This document shows, one piece after another, positions 61,801 to 64,000 of a stretch of DNA of 64,000 nucleotides. Source of the stretch: CBDCGV01 sp965216955 (GTDB lineage: Bacteria > Bacteroidota > Bacteroidia > Chitinophagales > JADIYW01). The notes under the pieces were generated by a model. It was not told the DNA's origin, did no database searches, and saw nothing but the letters and a program-made list of their open reading frames with translations. The stretch is from the NCBI GenBank assembly GCA_965216955.1, contig CBDCGV010000008.1, positions 62,001-126,000 of the forward strand, given 5' to 3'. Both the position numbers and the translations under genes were made by a program. Within the stretch, counting starts at the first letter, position 1, and each line of letters begins with the position of its first letter.

Positions 61801-64000
61801 TATCGGGCCCAGGTGGACAAACCTATATTAACTTTGATGGCAGTGCTACCACTGCGGAAGATGTAGAAATTGATGGTACATCTGATTGTATTTCTACCAC
61901 AGTTACTTTTAATAAAACGGTCAATACAACTGATATTTGTGAAGAAAGTTTTGTGACCTATCAATTTACCATCGATAACCAAACCAATATTGATTTAACA
62001 GGTCTGTCTTTTCAAGATAATTTACCCTCTCCCGTTATATGGGCAGCTGAACCATACCTATTAAATGGATTAAGCATTGGAAACACCAATATCACGGGAA
62101 GCAATAATGCCGACTTTACCATTGCAAAAGTAAAAGCCAACACCGCTGCAACTTTTTATATGGATGCTTATTTAGGAGATTGGACTACATCAGGCACACT
62201 GAGCAATACGGCAAACTTAAATGGCTTTCCCGCTTTTGTTAATGGAAACGGAAATGCATTATCAGCTTCAAGTGCTGCGGTAAATGTTCATGCTAATCCG
62301 GAAATACAAACAAACACCTTGGTAAAAATAAAATCCAATGAGCGAGCGCAATTGAATGCCAATGCGTCCGGGGCAAATGTAACTTGGACAAGCAGTGGAG
62401 ATGGTGTTTTTTCTGCTCCAAATAATGAAAACACCTTTTACACTCCGGGTTACAACGACCTAAATAATAGAGATACTGTTTTTCTAAACATATCCGCTAA
62501 ATCACCCATTGCAGTTTGTGGTGAGGATAATGAAACGGTCAAATTGGTTATCGAACCAGTTTATGACTATGGTGATGCACCTAATAGTTACAAAACACTC
62601 AAAATAAATAATGGAGCAAATCACTATTTAACACATGAGTCTTCTTCTTCACTATTTCTGGGCGGTAATGCTCCAGATGAAGAGATTGATGGCAATCCAA
62701 CAGCGATAGGGCAGCCCGCATTAGGTGATGACAATAGTTTTACAGATGATGAAGATGGTGTACTGGAGATAGATACTTTAAAAATGAGTTCAGGAGGTAA
62801 AGTATTTTCTTTTTCCATAAACACAACAAACTTGTCCAATTCATCAGCAAATGTTTATGGTTGGATAGATTTTAATGGCAATGGAGAATTTGAAGTAAAA
62901 GAAGGTGCGGTTTCTGCTGTAAATGGATTAAGTGGGAATTCCAATATTGCTATAAATTTCAACGTGCCTACGGATATTAAGCAGGGAGTTACCTATGCAA
63001 GATTTAGAATTACTACTCAAAATTTAACGGATAACGCAGGTACAACAAATGTTGATGAAAGAAGCATTGGAGATGCCTTTGGTGGAGAGGTTGAAGATTA
63101 TGTTGTGGTGATTGTTCAAGATGAAATATGTGACAATGGTATTGATGATGACTTGGATGGATTTATTGATACGTTAGACACCGATTGCCAGACTTGTACT
63201 GCTTTATTTTCCGCACAAGATATTTGCTTGGGCGATACATTGAATTTGTCAGCTTCAAAATCGTTTGCAAGTCCTTCTGCAAATATTATTAAGTACAATT
63301 GGAGTTTTGATAATGGAGATATAGATAATCAACCTGCCATTGATTACGTATATCAAACTTCTGGGACATATACTATCGAATTAATTATTGAGGATGATTC
63401 GATGTGTATAGATACTACTTCACAAATAATCACTGTTCACAACCTACCGAGCGCTAGCATTTCGACCATCAGTGATTTATGTATCAATGATACCATAAAG
63501 ATTTTAACAGAAGGAAGTCCCACTGGAGGTAATTACTATGGCAATGCAGTTTTGAATAATACTATCAATCCTTCTTTGGCTGGAATAGGGCTTCACTCAT
63601 TAGAATATGTATATATTGATGCAAATGGCTGCGCTGATACCGCATCTGCCAATATAAATGTTAATCAAACACCTACTGTTTCTCTACAACCATTTACTGA
63701 TATTTGTTTAAATGGAAGTGTTTTGACCTTAAACGGAGGAACTCCGATTAGTGGAGCTTACCAGATAAATGGGGTACCCCAAAGTAGTTTCAATCCCCTG
63801 AATTACGGCGTTGGACAACATAATATAGACTACATTTATACAGATGGTAGTAGATGTTCAGACACTGCTTCTCAAATTATTCAAGTCATTGATTTTGAAT
63901 GGGATTCTATTCATGCTCCTATTTGTAACGGAGATAGTTATATTTTACCTGATGGAGAAATTGTAACAGTTCCCGGTGTTCACTTGGACACTTTTAATAT
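58887..64000 (+). CDS. Giant surface protein with FG-GAP, SprB-like, vWA, DUF11, GEVED and PKD domains (3' end outside window)
   Basis: At least 1704 residues, open to the right edge in one frame. Seven FG-GAP/VCBS units (about 25-373) have repeated DLDGDGDMDVLSAS calcium-loop motifs. Two SprB-like repeats (about 378-540) come next, then a vWA domain (about 549-735, MIDAS NDVSGSVD), two DUF11-like domains (about 889-1110), a GEVED domain (about 1226-1410, YGDAPNSYKT to GGEVEDYVV), a calcium-loop motif CDNGIDDDLDGFIDTLDTDC, a PKD domain (about 1440-1518) and gliding-protein-like repeats. The signal peptide KKLFQILIIMSISVNLLSQ needs a start upstream of ATG 58917; CTG at 58887 fits best. Probably a T9SS adhesin. 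Confidence 0.85.
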   Translation, partial: MKKLFQILIIMSISVNLLSQEFGPQQVITTNIDDGTFVFASDLDGDGDMDILSASNDDNKIAWYENDGSGNFVMQQVITTNAILGTSVYASDLDGDGDMDVLSASRSDNKIAWYENDGSGGFSAQKIISVISDGARSVYASDLDNDGDMDVLSASSDDDKIAWYENDGNGNFSTQQVITINADFAACVYASDLDGDGNIDVLSASLRDNKIAWYKNDGGGSFGVQQVITTNTNGAVSVYACDLNGDGDEDVLSASISDDKIAWYKNDGSGNFGVQQVITTNTDGARSVYASDLDNDGDLDVLSGSLFDDKIAWYENDGNGNFNVQQIIATTADRVISIYTSDLDGDGDMDVLSASWDDNKIAWYENLMGFKINVTINNHSCIGTSNGSLLVELSGLHERPYHYIWSRDGGVTTGSGTSEKDVFTINNLAAGIYEIEVVDANSDIVKQDGIMLNTTPGSSFEIVDLTTTNTSKGLSNGAIEVVVDGGRPNYTYSWSGPSSGNQTLPTPIFTIPNLSAGDYQIIVQESGGAISSYTITLLDEDVSGSTCNGPLDIVILNDVSGSVDAIEYVESKQFFVDFINALNIGNSVDDARAAIVEWSSTGEQNIVTPLTGNRAILQNYSNANRVYNGGTNPLDALEFGKTYLESNGRPNVPKVLVLSTDAASFQVSGSLIALADQYKALGYHIVTIAFDDAFTNGFTNNILRQTASVEGLVYGADTYFNLTNDLAEKIINLYICPVDPGSTATVFLRRDGRLQIDGYTVNGSCPNPDNVEINLTVEALQQLSLPPGTPITFYYNNPAMFSATPILTYNIPCAVSAGSSENITVTLPVNNPANIYAVLNDDGSQSPPLQLPVTGIKELTFVNNIDNIAVCTDPIATVVATKYVLNNKPTCSNTVIYTVDVCNISSIDATGIQITDDPPTGFVLESTNVNLNNCSSDNGTYNIPAGCCLSITYTYDANGASNGLYKNQGVTLSGPGGQTYINFDGSATTAEDVEIDGTSDCISTTVTFNKTVNTTDICEESFVTYQFTIDNQTNIDLTGLSFQDNLPSPVIWAAEPYLLNGLSIGNTNITGSNNADFTIAKVKANTAATFYMDAYLGDWTTSGTLSNTANLNGFPAFVNGNGNALSASSAAVNVHANPEIQTNTLVKIKSNERAQLNANASGANVTWTSSGDGVFSAPNNENTFYTPGYNDLNNRDTVFLNISAKSPIAVCGEDNETVKLVIEPVYDYGDAPNSYKTLKINNGANHYLTHESSSSLFLGGNAPDEEIDGNPTAIGQPALGDDNSFTDDEDGVLEIDTLKMSSGGKVFSFSINTTNLSNSSANVYGWIDFNGNGEFEVKEGAVSAVNGLSGNSNIAINFNVPTDIKQGVTYARFRITTQNLTDNAGTTNVDERSIGDAFGGEVEDYVVVIVQDEICDNGIDDDLDGFIDTLDTDCQTCTALFSAQDICLGDTLNLSASKSFASPSANIIKYNWSFDNGDIDNQPAIDYVYQTSGTYTIELIIEDDSMCIDTTSQIITVHNLPSASISTISDLCINDTIKILTEGSPTGGNYYGNAVLNNTINPSLAGIGLHSLEYVYIDANGCADTASANINVNQTPTVSLQPFTDICLNGSVLTLNGGTPISGAYQINGVPQSSFNPLNYGVGQHNIDYIYTDGSRCSDTASQIIQVIDFEWDSIHAPICNGDSYILPDGEIVTVPGVHLDTFN
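58959..60008 (+). repeat. Seven tandem 150-bp in-frame FG-GAP/VCBS repeats
   Basis: Units begin at 58959, 59109, 59259, 59409, 59559, 59709 and 59859, exactly 150 bp (50 residues) apart; the last is cut short near 59993. Each unit has QQVITTN, ASDLDGDGDMDVLSAS and KIAWYENDGSGNF. Units five and six are nearly identical at their 5' ends (GGCGTTCAGCAAGTGATCAC), showing recent duplication or gene conversion. Confidence 0.92.

Overview
The window is AT-rich bacterial chromosome from the Bacteroidota, most likely a marine, Flavobacteriales-like lineage. Four things point there: Bacteroidota-type promoters (TAnnTTTG at -7) with few Shine-Dalgarno sites; a FtsZ ending in FLHDNVD; the ExbB / small membrane protein / ExbD / ExbD cluster; and secreted proteins with type 9 secretion (T9SS) C-terminal sorting domains and very large FG-GAP/vWA/GEVED surface proteins. 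The genus cannot be read from the sequence. I see no tRNA, rRNA, CRISPR array, insertion sequence or prophage.

Layout. 1-3.3 kb: the end of an amino-acid permease, a YkuD_2 L,D-transpeptidase-like protein, and convergent to it a small thioredoxin followed by a large L,D-transpeptidase. 3.5-6.6 kb: a tandem universal stress protein, then gap and pgk. 6.6-22.3 kb: a complete division and cell-wall (dcw) cluster in the order mraZ-rsmH-ftsL-like-ftsI-murE-mraY-murD-ftsW-murG-murC-ftsQ-ftsA-ftsZ. Its genes overlap or abut, three 10-bp-spaced MraZ boxes precede it and an intrinsic terminator closes it. MurD is split by a frameshift at a run of ten A. 22.3-28.1 kb: an acetate module made of a DUF4212 small subunit plus Na+/solute symporter, an all-helical protein, a LuxR-type regulator with a sensor-like N-terminus, and acetyl-CoA synthetase. 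28.1-30.3 kb (minus strand): the ExbB/ExbD energiser. 30.6-35.3 kb: miaB, a sigma-54 activator without a receiver domain, lptE, a Lys-rich TPR protein and secG.

35.3-40 kb: a second, divergent YkuD_2 protein with a helical-repeat protein (minus); then nitroreductase, carboxynorspermidine synthase and decarboxylase (spermidine by the alternative route) and a DUF1232 protein. 40-47.9 kb, mostly minus: a beta-propeller lipoprotein, a NarL-type response regulator, a plus-strand glycosyltransferase, a PorE-like TPR/propeller protein lacking OmpA, a metallo-beta-lactamase-fold hydrolase, ribH and a YfgM-like TPR protein. 47.9-56.3 kb: recF, a DciA-like DUF721 protein, trxA, a DUF58 protein, an alpha/beta hydrolase, a membrane-anchored papain-like protease, aspartate kinase (minus), fbp and a DoxX-like protein. 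56.3-64 kb is accessory surface biology: a secreted endonuclease/exonuclease/phosphatase-fold (sphingomyelinase-like) enzyme with a 3 x 96-bp Cys repeat and T9SS sorting domain, then a giant surface protein that begins with seven exact 150-bp FG-GAP repeats and runs off the right edge.

The dominant theme is envelope construction: peptidoglycan precursors, septation, L,D-transpeptidases, LptE, SecG, TonB energisation and T9SS cargo. Acetate, polyamine, glycolytic/gluconeogenic and amino-acid metabolism fill the gaps. I did not find a self-contained, clearly new system. The best leads are the murD homopolymer frameshift, the MraZ operator, the two internally repeated surface proteins, the acetate module's unknown helical protein and the papain-like protease.
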